Below, one piece after another: positions 16,312 to 24,583 of a stretch of DNA of 64,000 nt (its first letter is position 1; every line of letters starts with the position of its first letter). The notes under the pieces were generated by a model, which did no database searches, was not told where the DNA came from, and was given only the letters and a program-made list of their open reading frames with translations. Made by a program: the position numbers and the translations under genes. The stretch covers positions 5,834,527 to 5,898,526 of the forward strand of contig NZ_CM001439.1 of NCBI RefSeq assembly GCF_000244955.1. The letters run 5' to 3'. This DNA is from Saccharomonospora marina XMU15 (GTDB taxonomy: Bacteria > Actinomycetota > Actinomycetes > Mycobacteriales > Pseudonocardiaceae).

Positions 16312-16491
16312 TCACTTGTCAGCGGCTGTCCTGGTCGGCCCGCCCGCGGGCTCGGTAAGGGTGACGGTGGGAGCCCTTGTTCCGGTCTGCCACAGCTTCA
16401 GCGTGGCCGGTGCCTGCTGCTTCTCCTCCGCGCAAGCGCTGGCCGACCCGGCAAGGAGCAGCGCGGCGACGATCGAGGCGGCGAGTCTCAT
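16312..16491 (-). CDS. small exported protein or lipoprotein
   Basis: ATG 16491 opens a 59-codon frame ending at TGA 16314-16312. The N-terminus MRLAASIVAALLLAGSASAC is a clear signal peptide with a Cys in lipobox-like position (ASAC). The mature part is only about 40 residues, polar, with EEKQQAP and a Thr/Pro-rich middle. No family recognised. It lies 66 bp after the SRPBCC gene and about 24 bp before the thioredoxin-NHL gene on the same strand, so it may be the first gene of that transcript. No strong Shine-Dalgarno, hence moderate confidence. Confidence 0.55.
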   Translation of the reverse strand: MRLAASIVAALLLAGSASACAEEKQQAPATLKLWQTGTRAPTVTLTEPAGGPTRTAADK

Positions 16492-16557
16492 AAGGTGCCC
16501 GTGCTCTGGTTAGGGAATTGTCACGACACCTCCCCATCGCCACCCGGCGTCGTCACG

Positions 16558-17031
16558 TTACGACTCGACGCGTTCCTTGAGCCCACGCAGCGTCGCGGCG
16601 ATGTTGCGTTCGTTGACCGAAGCCCGGTCCCGCACGCCACTGATCGGGCCGGTGAGCGTGCGTACCCAGCCCGCCCTGCGGTCCCAGGTGCTCTCGGTGA
16701 CCCGGCAACCGTTCTCGGTGGGCTCGATGTCGTACTGCCACCGGGAAACGGCGAGCGGACCCGCCGAGACGTCGAAGGCGAACCGCTTGCCCTCCTCGGC
16801 GTCGGTGATGGTGGCGACAGTGCTCCACCTGCGCGGTCCGTTGCGGTTGTAGCCACGGAACCGAGCACCCCGTCGCGCACTCCGCACCTGGCCGAGCCAC
16901 TTGTAGCCGGAGTACTCGCCCGCGAGTTCGGCGAGGACACCCGGGTCGCTGAGTAGTTCGTAAACCTTCTCGGCCGGTGCTTGGATCTCGATCTGGCCGG
17001 TGGCGTCGGGGGCGGTGCTTTCGACTGGCAT
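16558..17031 (-). CDS. SRPBCC (START/Bet v1-like) protein
   Basis: A 157-residue single-domain hydrophobic-pocket protein. The opening GQIEIQAPAEKVYELLSDP is the hallmark of polyketide-cyclase/SRPBCC proteins, and the end, LRGLKERVES, is the usual C-terminal helix. Ligand unknown. I prefer the ATG at 17031 over the one at 17049 because the family starts shortly before the TGQIEI strand. Confidence 0.75.
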   Translation of the reverse strand: MPVESTAPDATGQIEIQAPAEKVYELLSDPGVLAELAGEYSGYKWLGQVRSARRGARFRGYNRNGPRRWSTVATITDAEEGKRFAFDVSAGPLAVSRWQYDIEPTENGCRVTESTWDRRAGWVRTLTGPISGVRDRASVNERNIAATLRGLKERVES

Positions 17032-17061
17032 GGCGGCGATCCTAGCCACCGCTAATCGCCG

Positions 17062-19431
17062 TTAACTACCGTTGCGTCGCAAGGTTCTCGTCATACCCGC
17101 TGCGACGGTGGTCGCCAGTACCCAACCCATGGCGGTGAACCCGGTCGACACCCATTTGTCCACACCGCCCATGTACCAGCGGCCCTTGTTACCGAAGTCC
17201 GCGATCGGCACGAGCAGGTCCACCGTGTACAGCACGGGGTTCCACTCCAGCCCGGTGTCATCGGTGTTCACGGCACAGCGGTCACCCGCCACCGCGAACC
17301 GTTCGGTGTCGAGCGTGCAGTCGTCCTCGCCCAGCCCGAACCACAGGCTTCCCGCCACCAGCAGCAGGAACAGCCACGCCAGCGCCCGCACCGGGCGGTA
17401 GCCGTAGCCGACCATCCAGCGTTGCAGCCAACTCCACAGCCGCACCCCGCCGCCGAGGAAGCGGTAGCCACGCGCAAGTGACTCGTAGCGAAACTGCTGC
17501 TTCTTCAGCAGCACGGTGTCGGCGTGCTCCTCGTTTCCGCAAGCACGCAGCATCGTGGCGAACTGGTCGTATGGTCCTGGCCGGTAACCGCGGATGGCGT
17601 CGCGCAACAGTCTCAACCGCTCGTCAACAGCGCGGTCGTCGTGCAGCCCGATGGGGCTACCGAGCGCGTCGTAGCGGAAGTCCTCCAGTTCGACGCCGCC
17701 GGTGGCGTGCCACAACTCGACGGTGTCGTTCAACGTCGCACACCGCGCGCCCCGCAGTTGCACGCTGCCCTGCGGCGGGATGGCGGGCCGTAGCGCGAAC
17801 TCGTCGACGACGCAGTCGCCCGCGTCCAGCGCGACCTGATGCTGCGGCAGGCTGTGCAGTTGCGCACCGGTCAGGTCGATGCGCCTGCTCACCGAGGCGC
17901 CGTCCAGCGTCACGCCGCCTGTCACCACGAACGGCCGGTCGCGGTTGGCGGTCAGCTGCACGCTTCTGGCCACCTGCACCGAGCGCAGGTCCACCGACCA
18001 GCTACCGGGCTCGGCGATCTCCGGTTGCGACGCGGCCGAGCCACGTAGGTTGATGCTCCCGCCGACGGTCATGCCCTGCAGTCGCACCGTCCCGGCGATC
18101 TCGCAGTCGGTGAGCATCAGATTGCCCGAAACGCTGCTGCGGCGTGCGGAGATCGCGTCTCGCTGCGGGTGCGCGAACTTGCCTCCCCTGATGAACAGGT
18201 TGCCGCGAACGGTTACGTCGGCGAGGCGGAACTGGCCCTCGGTACGCAGCCCGCTGCCGTCGATGTCGCCGTTGACCTCACTGCCGTCGAGATGGATCGC
18301 GCGATCGTGATAGGGCGGTGTCTTGCCGCGGAGCACCCGAACGCCCGCACCCGCCAGCCGCAACGAGCCGCCGAGGTGGGCGTTGACCATCCGCAACGTG
18401 CCGGTCACCTCGAGCTGGTCGCTCAGCTCGACGTTGCCCTCCACCTGCATCCGGTCGGCGATGAGAGCCGGGCGCGGATCGACATACCAGTCGCCGGTCT
18501 TCCACGCGTCCACCACGATGTCGCCGGTCTGGTCGACTTCCAGCTTGGCGCCACGGAACACGATGTCGCCCGCGACCTTGAGGCTCGGCATGAACAGCAT
18601 TCCCTTGGCGCTGAACCGCCTGCGGCCGGAACGTGGGCCGTAGTTGTCCACCTCGCACAGCAGGCTGCCGCCGACCTGCAGCCCGTTGCCGTTGAGCGCG
18701 AAGCCGTCCTTGTTGCGCAGCGTCGCGCCGGAGAAGTTGACGTTGCCGCCCGACCGCAACCCGGGGATGCGCACCTCACCGATGGCCTCCAGCCGGTAGG
18801 CCAGCAGCGCCCCGGTGATCACCAGGCGGTCGGCCTGCACCGCCTTCCCTCTCGGATGCACGATCCGGCTCCTGGTGAGGACAACCGACCCCTCGACGAC
18901 GGCGTCGGTGAGGTTCACCGCCGCGTCCGGAAGCCCGCGCTCGACATCCTCCGCCCTACGCACGGTGGTCTCGCTGTCCGGGCGTCCCGAGTCCACCTCG
19001 ACGACGCTGCGGATCAACCGGACGTCGTTGCGGCTGCGAAAGTTGCGGGCCTTGAGGCCGGGAAGCCAGCACTTGCGGAAGACGAGGCCGAGCAGGTTGG
19101 CCTCTCGCACATCCGGCGGCTGCTCGAACCGGCACCGTTCGAACCGGAACAGGTAGCCCAGCTCGGCGGCACGCAGATCGAGCTTGCCGGTGATGTAGGC
19201 GTCCTCCACCTGCACGATCGGCGCGTTGGTCGCCTGCTTGCGCCAGCGCAACAGGCCACCGCTGCCGGGTTCGAGGAACGGGCGCAGCAGATCGGCGGCC
19301 TTGACCTCGTAGCCGCGGTCGGGATCGGGCGCGAACGGATCGAACGGAGGGCGCTGCTGCCCGTCGTCAACCTCCGATGGCGGCTCGTCGCCGCTGCCCC
19401 AGTCGCGAACAGGTCGGCGAAACGTAGGCAC
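17062..19431 (-). CDS. large beta-helix-like membrane protein (annotated in actinobacteria as membrane-associated oxidoreductase)
   Basis: Start is GTG 19431, preceded by GGGGAGGAGAAGC, giving 789 residues. Roughly residues 60-600 are a long run of short beta-strand repeats with recurring G-[NS]-[LI] and L-[RT]-G turns (for example GNVELSDQLEVTGTLRM, GNLFIRGGKF, GGSINLRGSA). They resemble a right-handed beta-helix or bactofilin-like solenoid. A basic amphipathic region and two transmembrane helices (ALAWLFLLLVAGSLWFGL and GFTAMGWVLATTVAAG) close the protein. I see no nucleotide- or flavin-binding motif, so the oxidoreductase label used for relatives is not supported by the sequence. Confidence 0.6.
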   Translation of the reverse strand: MPTFRRPVRDWGSGDEPPSEVDDGQQRPPFDPFAPDPDRGYEVKAADLLRPFLEPGSGGLLRWRKQATNAPIVQVEDAYITGKLDLRAAELGYLFRFERCRFEQPPDVREANLLGLVFRKCWLPGLKARNFRSRNDVRLIRSVVEVDSGRPDSETTVRRAEDVERGLPDAAVNLTDAVVEGSVVLTRSRIVHPRGKAVQADRLVITGALLAYRLEAIGEVRIPGLRSGGNVNFSGATLRNKDGFALNGNGLQVGGSLLCEVDNYGPRSGRRRFSAKGMLFMPSLKVAGDIVFRGAKLEVDQTGDIVVDAWKTGDWYVDPRPALIADRMQVEGNVELSDQLEVTGTLRMVNAHLGGSLRLAGAGVRVLRGKTPPYHDRAIHLDGSEVNGDIDGSGLRTEGQFRLADVTVRGNLFIRGGKFAHPQRDAISARRSSVSGNLMLTDCEIAGTVRLQGMTVGGSINLRGSAASQPEIAEPGSWSVDLRSVQVARSVQLTANRDRPFVVTGGVTLDGASVSRRIDLTGAQLHSLPQHQVALDAGDCVVDEFALRPAIPPQGSVQLRGARCATLNDTVELWHATGGVELEDFRYDALGSPIGLHDDRAVDERLRLLRDAIRGYRPGPYDQFATMLRACGNEEHADTVLLKKQQFRYESLARGYRFLGGGVRLWSWLQRWMVGYGYRPVRALAWLFLLLVAGSLWFGLGEDDCTLDTERFAVAGDRCAVNTDDTGLEWNPVLYTVDLLVPIADFGNKGRWYMGGVDKWVSTGFTAMGWVLATTVAAGMTRTLRRNGS

Positions 19432-19575
19432 CGCTTCTCCTCCCCAGTGGCGTCGGTGCTGGTCGCCGGCTCGCACCGGCATCCGCGAGGTCGATCGGCG
19501 TCAGGACTTGCTGAGCTGGACCGGCCAAGCGTTTGCTGGAGTAAGACGGTCCGCGGCCGCCTGCGGTTCCGTCCA

Positions 19576-20331
19576 CTACTCGTTCACGTGGACCGGATTG
19601 AGCACCCTGGCGAGGAAGGACCTGGTGCGTTCCTGCCTCGGCTCACCGATCACCTGCGCGGGAGGCCCCTGCTCCACGACGATGCCGTCGTCCATGAACA
19701 GCACCTTGTCGGCCACCTCGCGGGCGAACTGCATCTCGTGGGTCACCACGAGCATGGTCATACCTTCCTCGGCCAACTGGCGCATCACGGCGAGCACGTC
19801 GCCGACCAGTTCGGGGTCGAGTGCGGAGGTCGGTTCGTCGAACAGCATCACGGCCGGATCCATGGAAAGCGCCCGCGCGATCGCCACCCGTTGCTGCTGC
19901 CCGCCGGAGAGCTGCGCGGGCATCGAGCGCTCCTTCTCCGCCAGCCCGACCTTGGCCAGGTTCTCCCGCGCGATGCGGTCGGCTTCGGCCCTGTCCCGCT
20001 TCAGCACCTTGCGCTGGGCCACCGTCAGGTTCTCCAACACCGAAAGGTGCCCGAAGAGGTTGAAACCCTGGAAGACCATGCCGATGCCCCGCCGGGCCCT
20101 GTCGATGTCGATGTCGGGATCGGTCAGCTCGTAACCATTCACGACAACCGTGCCGGAGTTGGGTTCCTCCAGCAGATTCACGCACCGCAGCAGGGTCGAC
20201 TTTCCCGACCCCGACGGCCCGATGACGCACACGACCTCACCTTTGCGCACGCTCATGTCGATGCCCTTGAGCACCCGCAGCGCACCGAAGGACTTGTGCA
20301 GGTCGCGGACCTCGACGATCACGTCGCTCAT
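19576..20331 (-). CDS. gluA: polar amino acid ABC transporter ATP-binding protein
   Basis: A 251-residue ATPase of the glutamate/polar amino-acid uptake family. It has Walker [11 protein letters not shown]-loop MVFQGFNLF, signature LSGGQQQR, Walker [15 protein letters not shown] and switch His in VVTHE. The start ATG 20331 shares its A with the stop codon of the permease gene, so it is translationally coupled. It is the last gene of a binding protein-permease-ATPase operon; with a single permease gene, the membrane part would be a homodimer. Confidence 0.92.
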   Translation of the reverse strand: MSDVIVEVRDLHKSFGALRVLKGIDMSVRKGEVVCVIGPSGSGKSTLLRCVNLLEEPNSGTVVVNGYELTDPDIDIDRARRGIGMVFQGFNLFGHLSVLENLTVAQRKVLKRDRAEADRIARENLAKVGLAEKERSMPAQLSGGQQQRVAIARALSMDPAVMLFDEPTSALDPELVGDVLAVMRQLAEEGMTMLVVTHEMQFAREVADKVLFMDDGIVVEQGPPAQVIGEPRQERTRSFLARVLNPVHVNE

Positions 20332-21140
20332 CACGCCGTCACCTTCAACCCTTGTTCCTCCTTGCGGCCGCTGCCACGTTCCAGGTAGCGCGACAGGTAG
20401 CCGAGCGGGACCGTGATGATCAGGTAGCACAACCCGGCGAGCAGGATCGGGGTCAGCGATCCGGTGGCGTTGAGCCCTTCCCTGCCGAACTTCGCCAGCT
20501 CGTACTCGTCGCGAGCGAGGCCGAGCAGGTAGATCAGCGACGAGTCCTTGGTGAGCAGGATGAGCTCGTTGGTCAGTGGCGGAAGGATGATCCGGAACGC
20601 CTGTGGGATCACCACTGTCATGGTGGTGCGTGCCTGCGACATGCCGAGCGAGCGTGCCGCCTCCACCTGCCCTGACGGGACGGCCTGGATCCCCGCGCGC
20701 AGCGTCTCGGCGATGTAGGCGGAGCCCACGAGGCCGAGCGCGATCGCCGCGGTGGAGTAGATGTCGAAGCGGATGCCGAAGGCGAGCGGAACTCCGTAAC
20801 CGAGCGCGATGAACACCAGCAGCGCCGGGATACCCCTGAAGAACTCGATGTAGCCGGTGGCCAGCCACCGGTACGGTCCCACCGACGACAGCTTCATCAG
20901 CGCCAGTACGAGCCCGATGCCCAGCCCCAGCGCGAAGCCGAGTGCGGTGTAGATGATGGTGTTGACCAGTGCGTTGGTGAAGATCTCCGGAAGCTGGGTG
21001 GCAGCCGCCTCGAGATTGAAGAACGCGTGGGTGATGGTGCCCCAGTCGGCCAGCACCGCCAGCAGCACCACCGCCACGACGAGGACGCCGTACTGGACGG
21101 CGCGGAAGGTCTGGGCGCGCTTGCGCCGCGACATCGCCAT
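20331..21140 (-). CDS. polar amino acid ABC transporter permease
   Basis: A 269-residue His/Glu/Gln/Arg/opine-type permease. There is an N-terminal transmembrane helix ([15 protein letters not shown]), then a canonical core. The motif [20 protein letters not shown] is the family signature, and the EAA loop is [21 protein letters not shown]. It lies between the binding-protein and ATPase genes. Confidence 0.9.
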   Translation of the reverse strand: MAMSRRKRAQTFRAVQYGVLVVAVVLLAVLADWGTITHAFFNLEAAATQLPEIFTNALVNTIIYTALGFALGLGIGLVLALMKLSSVGPYRWLATGYIEFFRGIPALLVFIALGYGVPLAFGIRFDIYSTAAIALGLVGSAYIAETLRAGIQAVPSGQVEAARSLGMSQARTTMTVVIPQAFRIILPPLTNELILLTKDSSLIYLLGLARDEYELAKFGREGLNATGSLTPILLAGLCYLIITVPLGYLSRYLERGSGRKEEQGLKVTA

Positions 21141-21178
21141 GAGTCGGTCTCTCCTACGGAAATGGCTGGGAGACGGCT

Positions 21179-21224
21179 CGCCGGGTGTTCGGCCCCGCCA
21201 CGCGGGCCCGGCCGAACACCGGCG
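21179..21224 (-). terminator. intra-operon hairpin between binding protein and permease
   Basis: GCCGG-G-TGTTCGGCC (from 21180) can pair with GGCCGAACACCGGC (to 21223) with one bulged base, forming a stable stem just after the binding-protein stop. There is no U-run, so it is more likely an attenuator or 3' stabiliser that raises binding-protein yield over the membrane components. Confidence 0.55.
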
Positions 21225-21236
21225 ACCGCCTTCGCG

Positions 21237-22058
21237 CTACTTGCTCTGCGGCTTGGTGCCGAACCACTTCTCGTAGATCGCGTCGTAGCGGCCGTCCTGC
21301 TTCGCGGCCGCCAGCACGTCGTTGACCTTGGCCAGCAGCGCGCGATTGCCCTTGCGCACCGCGATGCCGTATTCCTCGCCGGTTTCGAACTCCGTGGTCA
21401 CCTCGGTGTCGGGGTTGTCCTTGACGAAGTAGTAGAGCACCGAGTTGTCGTTGATTCCCGCGTCGATCTGGCCGGTCTTCACCGCGGTCTGCAGCAACGC
21501 GAGGTCCTCGTACTGGCGGATGTCGTAGCCGAACTTGTCCTTGTTGTCCTCGGCGTACTTCTCACCGGTGGTGCCGAGTTGGACGCCGAGCACTTTGCCC
21601 TTCAGCTGTTCGAGCCCGGTGATGCCGGAGCCCTTCTTGACCAGCAGCGCCTGGTTGGCGTCGAAGTAGCCGTCGGAGAAGTCCATCACCTTCTGCCGCG
21701 TTTCCGTGATCGTCATCGCGGCAGCGGCGACGTCGCACTGGCCGGTGTCGAACGAAGCCCCCGACTCGATTCCCTCGAAGGAGGTGTCGAAGATTTCCTG
21801 TTCGACACCGAGGTCCTTCGCCACCAGGTCGACGAGGTCGACGTCGAAGCCGACGGTCTTGCCGTTCTCGGTGAACTGGAACGGCGGGTAGGGCAAGTGG
21901 GTGCAGGTGGTCAGCTTGCCCTCATTGATCAACGAGATCTCGCCCCCTGCCTCGGTGTCCTGGCCGGGGTTCACCTCCTCCGCACAACCAGCCGCGGTGA
22001 CGGCGAGTGCGAAGGCGGGGAGCAGGACGAGCGCCCTCAGGCTGAGTCGACGCGCCAC
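21237..22058 (-). CDS. gluB: polar amino acid-binding lipoprotein
   Basis: A 273-residue periplasmic-type SBP of family 3. The signal peptide ends in the lipobox TAAGC. The core contains LTTCTHLPYPPFQF, GFDVDLVDLVAKDLG and the ligand-site stretch MTITETRQKVMDFSDGY. The C-terminus, YEKWFG, is typical of glutamate/glutamine binders. GTG 22058 has AGGAGTGAC upstream. It leads the operon; the intergenic region before it also contains the second 21-bp repeat array. Confidence 0.9.
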   Translation of the reverse strand: MARRLSLRALVLLPAFALAVTAAGCAEEVNPGQDTEAGGEISLINEGKLTTCTHLPYPPFQFTENGKTVGFDVDLVDLVAKDLGVEQEIFDTSFEGIESGASFDTGQCDVAAAAMTITETRQKVMDFSDGYFDANQALLVKKGSGITGLEQLKGKVLGVQLGTTGEKYAEDNKDKFGYDIRQYEDLALLQTAVKTGQIDAGINDNSVLYYFVKDNPDTEVTTEFETGEEYGIAVRKGNRALLAKVNDVLAAAKQDGRYDAIYEKWFGTKPQSK

Positions 22059-22177
22059 GATGTCACTCCTAGTAGTTCATACTGGCAAGTTCACGTATCG
22101 TGCCACTCGTCAGCGGGAAAGTGCAGCCTCCGTTTCGTTACAGCCCGGTTGCGACGTCCGTGGCCCGCGGGCACTGA

Positions 22178-22261
22178 ACGCAGAACTCGCAGGCGGGAAC
22201 GCAGAACTCGCGGGCAGCAGCGGGGGACTCGCGGGCAGCAGCGGGGGACTCGCGGGTGGGG
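22178..22261. repeat. 4 x 21-bp AABB repeat array, locus 2
   Basis: Four 21-bp units in the order A, A, B, B with the core ACTCGC(G/A)GG. The array ends at 22261, directly against the stop codon of the minus-strand M20 peptidase (22262-22264). Length, unit order and orientation relative to the neighbouring stop codon match locus 1 at 13768-13851, although the adjoining genes are unrelated. Confidence 0.8.
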
Positions 22262-23689
22262 TCAGCCCTTGGCGTGGGCGTCGAGCAGCATCGCGACCGC
22301 TTCGGTGACCCGCCGCGCCTGGTCGAGGTGCAACCACTCGTCGGGTACGTGGGCGTTCGAGTCCGGCCCGAGCGCCCCGGTGACCACGAACTGGGCGTCG
22401 GGGTACTTCTCACCGAGCAGCGCCATGAACGGGATCGACCCGCCCAGCCCGATGCCACGCCACGGCTTGCCGAACACCTCGTCACTACAGCGCTGCAGTG
22501 CCGCCTCCAGCCACGGCGCGGGCTCCGGCGCGTTCCAGCCGTCCGCGCACTCCACGCCGCCCAGCTCGACGGTGGCGCCGTAGGGCACGTCGGTGGTCAG
22601 CGCCTTTTCGATCGCCGACAGCGCGGCAGCCGAGTCCGCCGTCGGCGGCAGCCGGAAGCTGAGGGCGAGCGTGGTGGCGCGGCGCAACACGTTGCCTGCT
22701 TCGGCGGGTTCGGGCAGGCCGGAGGCACCGATCACCGACAGCGTCGGCCGCCAGCTGTTGTTCAGCACGAGTTCGACCTCGTCGTCGGTCACCGGCCGGG
22801 TCTCGTTGTGCAGCGGGAACGCGCCCGCCGTCGCGCCGGGCGCCGTCTCGACGGTGGCCTTGGCCTGCGCGACACGGTTGGCAGGGATCTCGACGTGACA
22901 CTCGGCGAGCTTGAGCTCACCGGTCTCGGCGTCCTCGATGCGGTCGAGCAGGGCACGCAGTACCCGGAAGGAACTCGGCACGACACCGCTGGCGAGGCCG
23001 GAGTGCTGCGCGGAGTCGAGCACCCGCACGGTGACGTGAACCTGCGCGAGACCGCGCAGGCTGGTGGTGAGCCACAGCCGCTCGTAGTCGTTGCCGCCGG
23101 AATCCAGGCACACCACGAGCGAGACCCGGCCGAGCCGGTCGGCCAACCGCTCCAGGTAAGCGGGCAGGTCAGGGCTTCCGGACTCCTCGCCGGTCTCCAG
23201 CAACACGACGGCCCGCGCGTGCTCGCCACCCGCGTCCCGCACCGCCTGCAACGCCACCGCGGCCGCGTAGCCGGAGTACCCGTCGTCGGCGGAGCCCCTG
23301 CCGTAGAGCCGACCGTCGCGTACGACCGGGGTCCACGGCGCCAGACCCTCCGACCACCCGCCGACAGGTGGTTGTTTGTCCAGATGCCCGTAGAGCAGCA
23401 CCGTGCCCGCGTCCTCGCGACCCGGTGTCGCCGGCACGTCGAGCAGCAACACCGGGCTGCGGCCGGGCAGCCGCACCACCTCGACGGTGGCTCCGGGGAA
23501 GCCGCGATCCACCAGCCACGACCGGACGTGCGCTACCGCCGCGTCGAGCTGGCCCGACCGCTGCCAGTCGCGGTCGAAGGCGGGCGAGAGCGCCGGGATC
23601 TCCACAAGGCCGGACAGGCTGGGCAGGACTTCGCGTTCCCACAGGTCACTGACGGTGTCGGCTACGGTTCGCTGTTCCACAAGCCCCAT
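22262..23689 (-). CDS. M20 family metallopeptidase, copy 1
   Basis: At 475 residues this is a zinc dipeptidase/deacylase of the ArgE/DapE/CNDP type. Metal and catalytic residues are visible: GHLDKQP (His and Asp), GRGSADDGYSG (bridging Asp), ETGEESGS (general-base and metal Glu), VCLDSGG (Asp) and NAHVPDEW (C-terminal His). A dimerisation domain lies between. A close paralogue (30548-31960) lies on the other side of the Liv-type transporter module. The substrate may be a peptide or N-acyl amino acid. Divergent from the ABC gene at 23795, with a 12-bp palindrome between. Confidence 0.88.
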   Translation of the reverse strand: MGLVEQRTVADTVSDLWEREVLPSLSGLVEIPALSPAFDRDWQRSGQLDAAVAHVRSWLVDRGFPGATVEVVRLPGRSPVLLLDVPATPGREDAGTVLLYGHLDKQPPVGGWSEGLAPWTPVVRDGRLYGRGSADDGYSGYAAAVALQAVRDAGGEHARAVVLLETGEESGSPDLPAYLERLADRLGRVSLVVCLDSGGNDYERLWLTTSLRGLAQVHVTVRVLDSAQHSGLASGVVPSSFRVLRALLDRIEDAETGELKLAECHVEIPANRVAQAKATVETAPGATAGAFPLHNETRPVTDDEVELVLNNSWRPTLSVIGASGLPEPAEAGNVLRRATTLALSFRLPPTADSAAALSAIEKALTTDVPYGATVELGGVECADGWNAPEPAPWLEAALQRCSDEVFGKPWRGIGLGGSIPFMALLGEKYPDAQFVVTGALGPDSNAHVPDEWLHLDQARRVTEAVAMLLDAHAKG

Positions 23690-23731
23690 CCTGCCATTGC
23701 GGCCAAGGTCACAGTTCCGCTCGCCTCTTGC

Positions 23732-23743
23732 CTAAGCGCTTAG
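23732..23743. promoter_or_regulatory. 12-bp palindrome between M20 peptidase and livF-like gene
   Basis: CTAAGCGCTTAG is a perfect palindrome in the 105-bp divergent promoter region, of a form common for TetR-family operators next to acyl-CoA genes. No regulator gene adjoins it, so the binding protein is unknown. Confidence 0.55.
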
Positions 23744-23794
23744 TCAGCACATACGGTCGCTAGCTATTGTGATCCACACCACCCAAGGTAGCCA

Positions 23795-24583
23795 ATGCTG
23801 TCTATCCACAACCTCGAAGTCGTCTACGACGACGTTGTACTGGTCCTCCGGGGCGTCAGCATGGAGGTGCCCCAAGGGGGCATCGTCGCGCTACTCGGCG
23901 CGAACGGTGCGGGAAAGACCACCCTGCTGCGGGCCGTGACCGGCCTGCTCGGTCCACACCGAGGCCGGATCACCAAAGGCGCCGTCAGCCTGGACGGAGC
24001 TGACATCACCGGTGCCGACCCTGCGGACGTGGTGCGCAAGGGCATCTCGCAGGTGATGGAGGGCAGGCGGATCTTCGCCGAGATCACCGTCGACGAGAAC
24101 CTGCGCTCGGGGGCCTACACCCGGCGCTCACGCGGCGAGATCCGGGAGTCCTACACCCGCGTGCTCGACCTGTTCCCGGTACTGGCGCGCAGGCGCAAGT
24201 CCGTGGCGGGCTACCTGTCCGGCGGCGAGCAACAGATGCTCGCCATCGGCAGGGCGCTGATGGCGCGACCGAAACTGTTGTTGCTCGACGAACCCTCACT
24301 GGGACTCGCACCGAAACTGGTCGAGCAGGTCCGCGACATCGTGGTCCAGATCAATCAGCAGGGCACCAGCGTGTTGCTGGTGGAGCAGAACGCGGTGATG
24401 GCGCTGTCGATCGCGAGCAGCGGCTACGTGCTGGAAACCGGCAAGGTCGTCAAGGACGGCCCCGCCGATCAACTGCTTGCCGACGAAGACATCCGCGAGT
24501 TCTACCTCGGTGCGACCTCCGGCGAACGCCGCTCGTTCGCCGACGTCAAGACCTACCGGAGGAAGAAGCGATGGAGCGCGTGA
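23795..24583 (+). CDS. livF: Liv-type ABC transporter ATP-binding protein (LivF-like)
   Basis: A 262-residue ATPase with Walker A GANGAGKTT, the LivF-typical SQVMEGRRIFAEITVDENL, signature LSGGEQQ, Walker B LLLLDEPSLGLAP and VLLVEQNA. It is the first gene of a six-gene operon and overlaps the next by 13 bp. The transporter belongs to the hydrophobic amino-acid uptake family; the embedded acyl-CoA synthetase argues for a carboxylic-acid substrate instead. Confidence 0.9.
   Translation: MLSIHNLEVVYDDVVLVLRGVSMEVPQGGIVALLGANGAGKTTLLRAVTGLLGPHRGRITKGAVSLDGADITGADPADVVRKGISQVMEGRRIFAEITVDENLRSGAYTRRSRGEIRESYTRVLDLFPVLARRRKSVAGYLSGGEQQMLAIGRALMARPKLLLLDEPSLGLAPKLVEQVRDIVVQINQQGTSVLLVEQNAVMALSIASSGYVLETGKVVKDGPADQLLADEDIREFYLGATSGERRSFADVKTYRRKKRWSA

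Noticed and set aside
15364-16956. A 530-codon plus-strand open frame opposite the thioredoxin-NHL gene
   Set aside because: Composition is that of the reverse complement of a high-GC gene (Arg, Gly, His and Val rich with no domain). The minus strand has clear domains.
18169-20388. A 739-codon plus-strand frame opposite the solenoid protein and gluA
   Set aside because: It runs across three unrelated minus-strand coding and intergenic regions and has no recognisable domain; an antisense shadow.
22080-22091. A TACT-N4-AGTT site before gluB as a member of the TetR regulon
   Set aside because: One half-site mismatch, and the gene has no link to fatty-acid metabolism; probably chance, so left out of the operator list.
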